A stretch of 64,000 nt of DNA from Streptomyces panaciradicis (lineage in GTDB: Bacteria > Actinomycetota > Actinomycetes > Streptomycetales > Streptomycetaceae), in the NCBI RefSeq assembly GCF_023516615.1, contig NZ_JAMGBF010000023.1:1-64000 (forward strand), read 5' to 3'. This document shows, piece after piece, positions 17,871-26,762 of this stretch. The position numbers and the translations under genes are program-made. The notes below the pieces were generated by a model. It made no database searches. It saw nothing but the letters and a program-made list of their open reading frames with translations, and was not told where the DNA came from. How positions within the stretch are numbered: position 1 is the first letter of the stretch; every line of letters starts with the position of its first letter.

Positions 17871-18887
17871 ATGGTCACCCTCGCCGAGGTCGCCCAGCAC
17901 GCCGGAGTCTCGGCGAGCACGGTGAGCTATGTCCTCAGTGGCAAGCGGTCCATCTCCACGACCACCCGGCAGCGGGTCGAGCAGAGCATCCGCGAACTGG
18001 GCTACCACCCGAACGCGGGCGCGCGGGCGCTGGCCAGCAGCAGGTCGAACATCATCGCGCTGATGGTCCCGCTGCGCACCGACATGTACGTGCCGGTGAT
18101 GATGGAGATCGCCATCGCGGTGGCCACGACGGCCCGCAACCACGGGTACGACGTCCTGCTGCTGACCGGCGAGGAGGGTCCGGACGCCGTGCGCCGGGTG
18201 ACCGGCAGCGGGCTGGCCGACGCGATGATCCTGATGGACGTCGAACTCGACGACGAGCGGCTGCCGTTGCTGCGCGGCACCGACCAGCCGTCGGTCCTGA
18301 TCGGGCTGCCCGCCGACACGTCCGGTCTCACCTGTGTGGACCTGGACTTCCGGGCGACGGGCGCCCTGTGCGTGGAGCATCTGGCGATGCTCGGGCACCG
18401 CGACATCGCTGTCATCGGCGAGGCGCCCGCGGTCTACGAGCGGCACACCGGCTTCGCCGAGCGCACCCTCGACGGACTGCGGTCGCGCGCCCAGGAGCTG
18501 GGCGTACGGCTGCTGCACCGGCCGTGCGAGGGCGGGTACGACGCGACGGCCGTCACCCTCGCCCGCATCCTCGACGAGCGCCCCGGCACGACGGGGTTCG
18601 TCGTGCAGAACGAGTCGGCGGTCGAGCCGATGCTCGCGCTGCTGCGCCAGCAGGGCCGGGCCGTCCCCGAGGACGTGTCCGTGGTGGCGGTCTGCCCGGA
18701 GCAGGTGGCCGTGCAGGCCTCGGTGCGGCTGACGTCCGTGGCCATCCCGGCGCAGGAGATGGGCCGGTACGCCGTGGAGTACCTGGTCGCCAAGCTCGAC
18801 GGCCGCGGCACGGACGACGTCGTGCTGATCGCACCGGAGCTGACGGTGCGGGCGAGCACGGGTCCGGCGCCCTCCGGCTCTTCGTAA
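17871..18887 (+). CDS. LacI-family transcriptional regulator
   Basis: A 338-residue repressor. N-terminal helix-turn-helix MVTLAEVAQHAGVSASTVSYVLSGK and hinge region (RELGYHPNAGARALASSRSN), followed by the periplasmic-binding-like sugar domain (IIALMVPLRTDMYVPVMMEIAIAV, GMPILMDVELDDERLPLLRG region, CEGGYDATAVTLARILDERPGTTGFVVQNESAV, LTSVAIPAQEMGRYAVEYLV). Two TCGAAGCGCTTCGA-type sites precede it and two more lie in the GH3/binding-protein promoter region, so this protein is the likely repressor of the whole sugar locus. Effector inferred to be a xyloglucan-derived sugar. It is co-directional with GH31, 97 bp downstream. Confidence 0.93.
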   Translation: MVTLAEVAQHAGVSASTVSYVLSGKRSISTTTRQRVEQSIRELGYHPNAGARALASSRSNIIALMVPLRTDMYVPVMMEIAIAVATTARNHGYDVLLLTGEEGPDAVRRVTGSGLADAMILMDVELDDERLPLLRGTDQPSVLIGLPADTSGLTCVDLDFRATGALCVEHLAMLGHRDIAVIGEAPAVYERHTGFAERTLDGLRSRAQELGVRLLHRPCEGGYDATAVTLARILDERPGTTGFVVQNESAVEPMLALLRQQGRAVPEDVSVVAVCPEQVAVQASVRLTSVAIPAQEMGRYAVEYLVAKLDGRGTDDVVLIAPELTVRASTGPAPSGSS

Positions 18888-18917
18888 GACCCGCCCTCCG
18901 GCTCTTCCTGAGACCCG
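18870..18917. repeat. 24-bp tandem duplication across the LacI stop
   Basis: Two copies of a 24-bp unit (CCCTCCGGCTCTTC then GTAAGACCCG or CTGAGACCCG) span the LacI stop codon; a truncated third start (CGCCTTCC) follows. It encodes the LacI C-terminus once and is non-coding the second time. Confidence 0.6.
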
Positions 18918-18984
18918 CCTTCCATCGCCCTGCGGGGCACCACCGTGTCCCGGCCCGGGACATGTCCTTTCGGGAGCACCCTTC

Positions 18985-21024
18985 GTGAATCAGCCTGCCG
19001 GAAACCAGAACCAGGTCTCGCTCGCGCAGTCGTCCCCCACCGTCGGCACCTTCCGCGAACGGGACGGCGCGCTGGAGTGGAGCGGCCGCCAGGAGACCCT
19101 CCGTGTCGAGCCGTGGGGCCCGGACGCGGTCCGGGTCCGGGCGCGGCTCGGCGGCCCCATCCTGCACGGCCTGCCGGGCGCCCTCCTCGACGAGGCGCCG
19201 GCCACCGAGAGCAGCGTCAAGATCGCCGACGGCGAGGGGCGGCTGACGGTCGGCACGCTGACGGTGCAGGTCACCGCCGAGGGCCTGGTCCGGTTCCTGC
19301 GCACCGACGACCTCGGGGAGCTGCTGTCCGAGGAGCGCGCCCACTTCTGGTGGCCGGGCTCGCGGCTGTACACGGCCGTCGGCAACGGCCACCACCGGCT
19401 GGAGCAGCGGTTCGCCGCCTACGACGACGAGAAGCTGTTCGGCCTGGGCCAGCACCAGCACGGCCGCCTGGACCAGAAGGGCCTGGTCCTGGACCTGGTC
19501 CAGCGCAACGCCGAGGTCACCGTCCCGGTGCTGACCTCCAGCCGCGGCTACACCCTGCTGTGGAACAACCCGGCGATCGGCCGGGTGGAGCTGGCGGGCA
19601 ACGGCACCCGGTGGGTGGCCGACTCCGCCCGGCAGATCGACTACTGGATCACGGCCGGCTCCCCGGCCGACGGCCAGCGCCGCTACAGCGCGGTGACCGG
19701 GCGTACGCCGATGCTGCCGGAGTGGGCGGCGGGCTTCTGGCAGTGCAAGCTGCGCTACCGCACCCAGGACGAACTCCTCGCCGTGGCACGGGAGTACAAG
19801 CGCCGGGGGCTGCCGATCTCGGCGATCGTCTGCGACTTCTTCCACTGGACGCACCTGGGCGAGTGGAAGTTCGACCCGGCCGAGTGGCCGGACCCGGCGG
19901 CGATGGTCCGCGAACTGGACGAGCTGGGCGTCAAGTTGGTGGTGAGCGTGTGGCCGTCGGTGTCGCCGCTGTCGGAGAACCACCCCGTGATGGAGCAGCG
20001 CGGCCACTTCGTCGGCACCCAGTACGGCCCGATGGCGCACGCCGACTGGCCGGACAAGGGCGTCGCCTCCACGGTGCAGGTCGCCTTCTACGACGCCACG
20101 AACCCGGACGCGCGCGCGTTCGTGTGGTCGAAGGTGCGGGACAACTACCTGGTGCCGTACGGCATCACGGCGTTCTGGCTGGACGCGTGCGAGCCGGAGC
20201 TGAAGCCGGGCTTCCAGGAGAACCTGCGGTACTGGGCGGGGCCGGGGCTGGAGGTCGGCAACCTCTACCCGGCCGAGAACTCCCGGACGTTCCACGAGGG
20301 CCTGGTCGCCGAGGGCGAGGAGGTCGTCACCCTCAACCGTTCGGCGTGGGCGGGCAGTCAGCGCTACGGCGCCGCCTTGTGGTCGGGTGACATCGGCACC
20401 GACTTCCCGACGCTGCGCCGGCAGATCGCGGCCGGGCTCAACACCGCGCTGTCCGGCATCCCCTGGTGGAACACGGACATCGGCGGCTTCCACGGCGGCG
20501 ACCCGGACGACCCGGCGTACCGCGAGGTCATGGTCCGCTGGTTCCAGTTCGGGGCGCTGTCCCCGCTGATGCGGCTGCACGGCTTCCGCGACCCGGGCAT
20601 GCCGCTCGGGCCGGAGATGACCGGCGGCCCGAACGAGGTGTGGTCCTACGGCGAAGAGGCGGGCGCCATCCTGGAGCGGTACCTGCGCCTGCGCGAGCGT
20701 CTGAAGCCGTACGTGCTCCAGGTCATGCGGGAGGCGCACGAGGAGGGGCTGCCGGTGATGCGGCCGCTGTTCCTGGAGTTCCCGGAGGACTCGGCGGCCT
20801 GGTCGGTCGACGACGCGTACCTGTTCGGGCGGGACCTGCTGGTGGCGCCGGTGCTGACGGCGGGCGCGACGGCCCGTACGGCCTATCTGCCGGCGGGCGC
20901 GACCTGGACGGACGCGTGGACGGGGCAGACGTACGAGGGCGGTGCCCGCGTCACCGTCGACGCCCCGCTGGACCGCATTCCGCTGTTCCTGCGGGACGGG
21001 GCGCGATTGCCCGTGCGGGGCTGA
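18985..21024 (+). CDS. GH31 alpha-xylosidase/alpha-glucosidase
   Basis: A 679-residue GH31 glycosidase with no signal peptide. GH31 signatures: YDDEKLFGLGQHQHGRLDQKG, PEWAAGFWQCKLRYRTQDELLAVAREY, FWLDACEPELKPG with the nucleophile Asp near residue 400, and PWWNTDIGGFHGGDPDDPAYREVMVRWFQFGALSPLMRLHG with the acid/base Asp near 498. The WLDAxEPE context is like alpha-xylosidases from xyloglucan loci, which is my preferred role: removing terminal xylose from imported oligosaccharides. Alpha-glucosidase activity cannot be excluded by reading alone. GTG 18985 has GGAG upstream. It follows the LacI gene and is likely co-transcribed. Confidence 0.88.
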   Translation: MNQPAGNQNQVSLAQSSPTVGTFRERDGALEWSGRQETLRVEPWGPDAVRVRARLGGPILHGLPGALLDEAPATESSVKIADGEGRLTVGTLTVQVTAEGLVRFLRTDDLGELLSEERAHFWWPGSRLYTAVGNGHHRLEQRFAAYDDEKLFGLGQHQHGRLDQKGLVLDLVQRNAEVTVPVLTSSRGYTLLWNNPAIGRVELAGNGTRWVADSARQIDYWITAGSPADGQRRYSAVTGRTPMLPEWAAGFWQCKLRYRTQDELLAVAREYKRRGLPISAIVCDFFHWTHLGEWKFDPAEWPDPAAMVRELDELGVKLVVSVWPSVSPLSENHPVMEQRGHFVGTQYGPMAHADWPDKGVASTVQVAFYDATNPDARAFVWSKVRDNYLVPYGITAFWLDACEPELKPGFQENLRYWAGPGLEVGNLYPAENSRTFHEGLVAEGEEVVTLNRSAWAGSQRYGAALWSGDIGTDFPTLRRQIAAGLNTALSGIPWWNTDIGGFHGGDPDDPAYREVMVRWFQFGALSPLMRLHGFRDPGMPLGPEMTGGPNEVWSYGEEAGAILERYLRLRERLKPYVLQVMREAHEEGLPVMRPLFLEFPEDSAAWSVDDAYLFGRDLLVAPVLTAGATARTAYLPAGATWTDAWTGQTYEGGARVTVDAPLDRIPLFLRDGARLPVRG

Positions 21025-21069
21025 GCGGCGTCGGGCGGCTGCCGCGTCGTCGTGGCTTGTCGCGCAGTT

Positions 21070-21094
21070 CCCCGCGCCCCCAAGGGGCGCGGGG
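21070..21094. terminator. Bidirectional terminator between GH31 and chorismate mutase
   Basis: CCCCGCGCCCC caa GGGGCGCGGGG, an 11-bp perfect stem with a 3-nt loop, between two convergent genes. The surrounding CGCAGTTCCCCGCG wording is a very common streptomycete terminator form. Confidence 0.85.
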
Positions 21095-21123
21095 CCGGCG
21101 GTCCCCTCATCCGGTCCGTGGGG

Positions 21124-21708
21124 TCAGTCGCGGCAGATGTGGGCCAGGGAGCGGGCCAGGGCCGTCGTGTGCAGCAGGTCCTGGTGCTTTTCGTGGTGGA
21201 CCTCGACGGCGGCGACCAACAGTTCGGGCCCGCAGCTCGGGGAGACGCGCTCGGGCGTGGTGTCCGCCAGGGACCGGACCAGGTCGGTGTTGATGCGGTT
21301 GATGGTCGCGCGGACGACGCTCAGGTCGGGCTTGGTGGTCGGGGCCCGGTCGGGGTGGGCGGTCCACTCGGCGAACAGCGCGCGCTGGACGAGTTTGTTG
21401 GCCTCGATCTGGTCGCGGAACACGCGCCGCATCTCGTCGGGGTCGGCGCCGATCTGCTGGGCCTGGGCGGCGACGGTGTCGAGGACCTGCTGTTCGCGCG
21501 CCGGGTCGTCGATGGGGCTGTCGGTGCCCCACTTGGCGGCCGCGACCAGGTCGGCGGTGGCGAGGCGGTCGGCGGCGAGGGCGGCGACCGGCAGCAGGCC
21601 GTCGGCCGGGTGCCGGCCGTCCGCGGAGGCCGCCGCCGCGGTGCCCGGCACGGCGAGCAGTACGGCGGCGGCGGTCAGGACGGTGCGGTGGGGGGTGGAG
21701 ATGCGCAT
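21124..21708 (-). CDS. Secreted chorismate mutase (AroQ-gamma type)
   Basis: A 194-residue protein with a signal peptide (VLTAAAVLLAVPGTAAAASA) and an all-helical mature part. LLPVAALAADRLATADLVAAAKWGTDSPIDDPAREQQVLDTVAAQAQQIGADPDEMRRVFRDQIEANKLVQRALF is the AroQ core: Arg and Lys in ADRLATADLVAAAKW, the DPxRE turn, and the VFRDQIEANK helix. Exported AroQ-gamma mutases convert chorismate to prephenate outside the cytoplasm; their purpose in Streptomyces is unclear. It lies between two xyloglucan-type genes, 35 bp after the GH12 gene on the same strand, but shows no functional link to them. Confidence 0.88.
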   Translation of the reverse strand: MRISTPHRTVLTAAAVLLAVPGTAAAASADGRHPADGLLPVAALAADRLATADLVAAAKWGTDSPIDDPAREQQVLDTVAAQAQQIGADPDEMRRVFRDQIEANKLVQRALFAEWTAHPDRAPTTKPDLSVVRATINRINTDLVRSLADTTPERVSPSCGPELLVAAVEVHHEKHQDLLHTTALARSLAHICRD

Positions 21709-21743
21709 GCGCCCATGAAACCCCACCCCCGACCGCAATCGGG

Positions 21744-22460
21744 TCAACTACTGCTGACGCTTTCGCTGTTGACGGTGAAGTTCAGGCCACCGGACGAGGA
21801 CGTGATCTCGAAGCCGAACTGCAGGTCGCCGATGGTGACGTTGCCGAACCAGCCCTTGGTGTCCTTGATCCACTTCAGGATCGGCAGGATGTTGACGGTG
21901 CCGGAGCTGGAGTTGGACGTGCGGACGAACGAGAACACCTCGTTGGAGCCGTTGCTGCCCTTGTAGACGGTCCAGGTGTGGCCGCCCAGCGTGACGTTGC
22001 CCTGCGAGGTGCCGAGCGGACCGACGGCTCCGGTCTTGTTCATCCAGAGCATGATCTCGTACTGGTGGTTGGTGTCCCAGATGTCGTAGGCGGTCTCGTA
22101 GGCGCCGGACGACGGGACGGTGACGTTGTAGGCGCTGGAGAGGGAACCCAGCGACGTGATCGACTTGTTGATCGCCTTCGTGGCGTTGGGGTAGGACTTG
22201 ATGCCGCCGGTGTTGGGGTGGTTGGCGTAGACGCCCCAGTTGGTGCCGGAGTTCGCCCAGATGCACTGGCTGCCGGCGCCGGAGCCCCAGATGTCGTTGT
22301 AGAGCGTGTAGCCGTTCAGGGTCGTGCTGGCCCACTGGTCGCAGGAGCTCCAGACGGCGGCCGAGGCGGGGGCGGAGGCGAGGCCGACGGTGGCGCCGAG
22401 CGCCAGGGCGGGTGCGAGGACCGCCATCGTGATCCGGCGGCGGACGGTGTGTGCTGCCAT
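21744..22460 (-). CDS. Secreted GH12 endo-beta-1,4-glucanase / xyloglucanase
   Basis: A 238-residue secreted enzyme: signal peptide RRRITMAVLAPALALGATV...ASA, mature start AVWSSCDQWASTTLNGYTLYND as in GH12. Catalytic region: YDIWDTNHQYEIMLWMN has the nucleophile Glu of the EIMxW motif; DLQFGFEITSSSGG has the acid/base Glu. No carbohydrate-binding module. It is the only exported enzyme of the operon, so it would cut the polymer outside. Activity on xyloglucan rather than plain glucan is inferred from its neighbours. It starts 38 bp after the GH95 stop (GGAAGGGA site). Confidence 0.93.
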   Translation of the reverse strand: MAAHTVRRRITMAVLAPALALGATVGLASAPASAAVWSSCDQWASTTLNGYTLYNDIWGSGAGSQCIWANSGTNWGVYANHPNTGGIKSYPNATKAINKSITSLGSLSSAYNVTVPSSGAYETAYDIWDTNHQYEIMLWMNKTGAVGPLGTSQGNVTLGGHTWTVYKGSNGSNEVFSFVRTSNSSSGTVNILPILKWIKDTKGWFGNVTIGDLQFGFEITSSSGGLNFTVNSESVSSS

Positions 22461-22498
22461 GGTGTCCCTTCCATGGGTGGGGGGAGTTGCGCGGATGG

Positions 22499-24694
22499 TC
22501 ACCACGCCCCCAGGGTGAGGACGTGGTCTTCCCCGGCGACGAGGTCGAGCGGGGTCGCGCCGGAGGAAGTCCGGAGTTCGACGCGGCGGGTCCGGGTGGG
22601 GCGGATCACCGCGGTCACCTCCTGCGGGCTCCAGGTCAGGTCGAGCTCGGCCGCGAACCTGGTGCGCAGGCCGGTGAGCCGGCCGGCCGGCCAGGCCGCC
22701 GGGAGCGCGGGCAGCAGCACCAGCCGGTCGGGCGTGGACTGCACGAGCGTCTCGACGACGAGGGCGGGCAGGGTGTGGGCGGCGTCCGCGTTGTAGACGT
22801 CGCGGTGCGGGTAGTGCGCGCTCATCAGGGAGGCGTGGAAGAAGTCCCCGTTCAGCACCTGGCCGAGGGCGTGCGCGACCCGCTCGCCGTCGCGCAGGCG
22901 GGCGGCCACGAGGGCGTGGTGCAGATGCCCGTGGGCGGAGTCGTTCTCGGCGCCGCGCAGTTCGAGGGCGCGGTGGGCGGCGGCCGCGAGGTCCGGGGTG
23001 TCGTACGGGGTGATCTCGTCGAGGGGCCAGACGCCGTAGAGGTGGCTGAGGTGGCGGTGGTCGTAGCTGTCGTCGAGGCCGGGCCAGGCCCATTCGGCGA
23101 GGGCGCCGTCGGCGTTGACCCGGTGCGGGGGAAGGCGCTCGGCGAGCGCGCGCCAGCGGTCGGCCTCGGGGGTGCCGGGGTGGTAGGCGGCGGCGGTGGT
23201 GAGGGCGTGCCGGGCGGCCGAGAGGTCCATGGCCGCGTTGATCGCGCCCCAGCCGAAGCCGGCCGGACGGTTCTCGGGCGAGTAGGAGGGGACGACGACC
23301 ACCCGGCCGTCCTGGTCCGTGCGGCTGAGGAAGTCCTCGTAGAAGAGGGCGACTTGGGCGAGCAGGCCGGCGGTGCGGGGGTCGCGCTCGCCGCGGGTCT
23401 CGTCGTGGTCGACGAGCGGCTTGAGCAGCCAGTCGGCGCCCGCGGTCCACAGGTGCAGCGGGTACTCGCGGTTGAAGTGGTACGACAGCCCGGACGCGCC
23501 GTCGGTGTGGGCGGGGGCGACGACGCCCCGGCAGCCGAGGACGGTACGGGCGTTCTCCGCCCAGTCGTCCTGCTGACGGGCAATCAGGTCGGCCAACGCG
23601 GCGGTGACTTCGGGGAGGGCGGCGGTCGCGGCCGAGGCGGTCTGGAGGTTGAGGTTGGCGTCGTTGGTGAAGGCGCCGGACCAGGCGGTGTCCCAGTCCC
23701 CGGTCCACAGACCCGTCAGGCGCGGCGGGTTCAGGCCGCTCGCGGAGAGCAGGTGGTAGCGGCCGGCGGCGAAGAGGCGTTCCAGCAGGGCGGGGCTGTC
23801 CGGGCGGGTCAGCAGTGCCGAGCCCGGCAGCGCGCGTTCGGCGGGGTCGGCGCCCAGGTCGAGGGTGACGCGCTCGTAGGCGGTGCGGTGCAGGGCGGTG
23901 TGGCGGGACAGCAGGGTGGTGTACGGGTCTGCATCGGCCGGCAGCAGGTCCCGCAGGGCGCGGGCGTGCGGGGTGGTGTCCAGCTCGCCGGTGTGGCGCA
24001 GGACCCGGGTGAGCAGCAGGACGGACTCGGCACCGGTGATCCGGACGCCGGGCGGCGTGAGGGTCGTGACGCCACCGGTGACGACGACGTGCGTCAGCCC
24101 GGTGTACGCGGTGTCGCCGCCGGGGTAGCGGACGCGCAGGGTGAGCAGCGCCCCGTCCGCGGTGAGGACGGCGCCGTCGCCGACGGCGAGCCGCGTGGGG
24201 GCGTTCGGCAGGCGGTGGTCCAGGGCGATGTGCAGGTCGTCGGCGGTGACCTGCTGGACGACGACGTCGTCGGCGCGCGAGACGAAGACGCGGCTGCGCC
24301 AGCCGTCGCAGGTCTCCTCCACGACGCCGGTGGGGAAGTCGACGCCGCGGCGGTAGCGGTGCGGCGGGTCGCCGGGCGCCCTGCGCAGCCGTACCTGGAA
24401 TGCGGGGTGGAAGGGCTGCACCCATTGCAGGTCGCGGCCGTCGGTGAAGGTCTCGGCGGCGTCGGGGTCACCGGCGAGCAGCCGGTCCTGCAGCTGCGGG
24501 AGCAGGTCGGCGAGCCGGGGCGGGCGGGCGCTCTCACCGCCGTTGGGGCGGACCAGGGTGTGCTGGGTGACGACCACTCGCTCGTCGTTCGGATCACCGA
24601 ACACGAGTGCGCCGTGTCGGCCGTTGCCGCTCAGGAAGCCGTCCTCCCAGCGCGCGGCGGGTTGTGCTTCCCAGGTGCCGTGCATGATGTTCAT
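22499..24694 (-). CDS. GH95 alpha-L-fucosidase family enzyme
   Basis: A 731-residue protein without signal peptide. N-terminal beta-domain (WEDGFLSGNGRHGALVFGDPNDERVVVTQHTLVRP), then an (alpha/alpha)6 catalytic barrel with NPPRLTGLWTGDWDTAWSGAFTNDANLNLQ and YSPENRPAGFGWGAINAAMDLSAARHAL, HRHLSHLYGVWPLDEITPYDTPDLA, typical of GH95. Members remove alpha-1,2-L-fucose or alpha-L-galactose from xyloglucan side chains. ATG 24694 overlaps the GH42 stop (ATGA), giving translational coupling. The catalytic Glu/Asp pair was not assigned by eye. Confidence 0.88.
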   Translation of the reverse strand: MNIMHGTWEAQPAARWEDGFLSGNGRHGALVFGDPNDERVVVTQHTLVRPNGGESARPPRLADLLPQLQDRLLAGDPDAAETFTDGRDLQWVQPFHPAFQVRLRRAPGDPPHRYRRGVDFPTGVVEETCDGWRSRVFVSRADDVVVQQVTADDLHIALDHRLPNAPTRLAVGDGAVLTADGALLTLRVRYPGGDTAYTGLTHVVVTGGVTTLTPPGVRITGAESVLLLTRVLRHTGELDTTPHARALRDLLPADADPYTTLLSRHTALHRTAYERVTLDLGADPAERALPGSALLTRPDSPALLERLFAAGRYHLLSASGLNPPRLTGLWTGDWDTAWSGAFTNDANLNLQTASAATAALPEVTAALADLIARQQDDWAENARTVLGCRGVVAPAHTDGASGLSYHFNREYPLHLWTAGADWLLKPLVDHDETRGERDPRTAGLLAQVALFYEDFLSRTDQDGRVVVVPSYSPENRPAGFGWGAINAAMDLSAARHALTTAAAYHPGTPEADRWRALAERLPPHRVNADGALAEWAWPGLDDSYDHRHLSHLYGVWPLDEITPYDTPDLAAAAHRALELRGAENDSAHGHLHHALVAARLRDGERVAHALGQVLNGDFFHASLMSAHYPHRDVYNADAAHTLPALVVETLVQSTPDRLVLLPALPAAWPAGRLTGLRTRFAAELDLTWSPQEVTAVIRPTRTRRVELRTSSGATPLDLVAGEDHVLTLGAW

Positions 24695-26685
24695 GGGCGC
24701 AACACCACCACGCCGTGGCGCTCCAGCGTGCACCGGCCCTCCACAACCGTCCCTGTGAGCAGGTCACGGTGGCTGCCGGGCAGGTCGACGGTCACCGTGT
24801 CGCGGCCGTGGTTGAGCAGGAACAGCAGCTCGCCCCGGCGTACCGCTTCGACCTGGTCGGGCAGTGCGGGCAGGACGGGGTGGACGCCGGCCCCGGCCGC
24901 GATCCCGGCGAGCAGGGCGCGCAGGGCGTCCGGCTCGGGCAGCGTGGACAGGTAGTGCGCCCGTCCCTTGCGCAGCACGGCGGGCATCCCGTCGAGCTCT
25001 CCGCCCTTGTACGTGACCTCCGCCGAGGCCTCCTCGTCCTTCTCGATCTCCTCCGACCACAGGACGCCGGGGAAGGCGTCGGTCCCGACGCTCTCGCCCT
25101 CCTCCAGCGGCCACCACTCGTGCAGCGTGCGGATGCCGAACAGTGCGCGCAGCCGGGCGTCCATGCCGCCGGTCCGGACCCGGTCCTGCTCGTCGGCGAT
25201 GCCGGTCAGGAAGCCGCCGACGAGGGTGCCGCCGTCACGGACGTAGGCGAGGAGGTTGTCGATCGCCGTGTCCGTGAGGGCGTACGCCTGTGGGACGACG
25301 ACGAGCTTGTAGGCGCTCAGGTCGTGTTCCGGACGGGCGAAGTCGGTGGCGAGGTGGGCCTGCCAGAGGGCGCGGTGCCAGGCGGTGAGGATCCGGGTGT
25401 GGTCGACGAGCGTGGACAGGCGGCCCTCGTGGGCGCCGGCCCACCAGGAGTCCCAGTCGTGCAGGACCGCGATGTCGCTGCGGGTGTGACTGCCCGTCAC
25501 CGCAGCGCCGATCAGGTTCAGTTCGGCGCCCAGCCGCTTGATCTCCTGGTACGTCCGCCCCTGCTCCCCCGCATGACTGACCATGCCGGAGTGGAACTTC
25601 TCGGCGCCCTGCCGGGACTGGCGCCACTGGAAGTAGCAGACGGCGTCGGCGCCGCGGGCGACGGCCTGCAGGGACCACAGGCGGTTCAGGCCCCGGGGCT
25701 TGGGATGGTTCACTCCGCGCCAGTTGACCGGCCCGGCCGCCTGCTCCATCAGCATCCAGGGGCCGCGGGCCTGGGAGCGGGTCAGATCCTGCACGAGCGC
25801 ACCGTGCTGGGCGCCGAAGGGATCGCGCGGGTCGGGATAGAGGTCGACGGAGACGACGTCCTCCTCCTCGGCCCACCGCCAGGCGTCCTGCCCGGCCCAC
25901 AGCGGCATGAAGTTGGTGGTGACCGGGACGTGGGGCGGGGTGTGCCGGCGGACGATGTCGCGTTCGGCGACGTAGCACTCCAGGAGCATGTCGGAGGTGA
26001 ACCGCTTGAAGTCCAGCACCTGGCCGGGGTTCTTCAGGTAGTGGGCGTGGCGGGGCGGCAGGACCTCCTCCCAGTCGCCGTAGCCCTGGCTCCAGAACGC
26101 CGTGCCCCAGGCGGAGTTGAGGGCGTCGAGGGTGCCGTAGCGGGCCCGCAGCCAGTGGCGGAAGCGGGCGGCGGCCTCGTCGCCGTAGTCGTAGGTGCAG
26201 TACTCGTTGTTGATGTGCCACAGGGTGAGGGCGGGGTGGCGGCCGTAGCGGGCGGCGAGGTCCTCGGTGATGGCGGCGGCGTGCCGGCGGTAGACGGCGC
26301 TGGAGTGGGAGAAGTGCTGGCGGCCGCCCCACCACTCGGTGCGGCCGTCCTCGTCGCGGGGCAGGGTCTCGGGGTGCAGGCGGCCGAGCCAGGGCGGCGG
26401 CGAGGACGTGGGGGTGGCCAGGACGACGCCGATGCCGTGCTCGTGCATCAGGTCCATCAGCGTGTCCAGCCAGCCGAAGTCCCGCTCCCCCGGCCGGGGT
26501 TCGAGCTTCGCCCAGGAGAAGACGCCCAGGGTGACGGAGTTGACGCCGGCGTCCTTCATCAGCCGGACGTCCTCCTGCCAGGTCTCCTCGGGCCACTGCT
26601 CCGGGTTGTAGTCGCCGCCGAAGAGGATGCGGCCGCGGGTGGCGTCGGCCAGGGCGGCCCGACGGCCGGGTGGGAACGCGAGCAT
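24691..26685 (-). CDS. GH42 beta-galactosidase
   Basis: A 664-residue GH42 enzyme without signal peptide. N-terminal TIM barrel: ILFGGDYNPEQWPEETWQEDVRLMKDAGVNSVTLGVFSWAKLEP, then WHINNEYCTYDYG with the acid/base Glu near residue 161, and PWMLMEQAAGPVNWRGVNH with the nucleophile Glu near 314. The trimerisation domain follows (LSAYKLVVVPQAYALTD) and a C-terminal beta domain. It would remove beta-galactose (or alpha-L-arabinopyranose) from imported oligosaccharides. ATG 26685 has GAGG upstream. Confidence 0.94.
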   Translation of the reverse strand: MLAFPPGRRAALADATRGRILFGGDYNPEQWPEETWQEDVRLMKDAGVNSVTLGVFSWAKLEPRPGERDFGWLDTLMDLMHEHGIGVVLATPTSSPPPWLGRLHPETLPRDEDGRTEWWGGRQHFSHSSAVYRRHAAAITEDLAARYGRHPALTLWHINNEYCTYDYGDEAAARFRHWLRARYGTLDALNSAWGTAFWSQGYGDWEEVLPPRHAHYLKNPGQVLDFKRFTSDMLLECYVAERDIVRRHTPPHVPVTTNFMPLWAGQDAWRWAEEEDVVSVDLYPDPRDPFGAQHGALVQDLTRSQARGPWMLMEQAAGPVNWRGVNHPKPRGLNRLWSLQAVARGADAVCYFQWRQSRQGAEKFHSGMVSHAGEQGRTYQEIKRLGAELNLIGAAVTGSHTRSDIAVLHDWDSWWAGAHEGRLSTLVDHTRILTAWHRALWQAHLATDFARPEHDLSAYKLVVVPQAYALTDTAIDNLLAYVRDGGTLVGGFLTGIADEQDRVRTGGMDARLRALFGIRTLHEWWPLEEGESVGTDAFPGVLWSEEIEKDEEASAEVTYKGGELDGMPAVLRKGRAHYLSTLPEPDALRALLAGIAAGAGVHPVLPALPDQVEAVRRGELLFLLNHGRDTVTVDLPGSHRDLLTGTVVEGRCTLERHGVVVLRP

Positions 26686-26762
26686 GACATACCTCGATCC
26701 GTAAGCAGAGGGGGACCGTGGCGCTGGTCCGGCGCGAGGAGGCCGCGGCGCCACCGAGGGGA

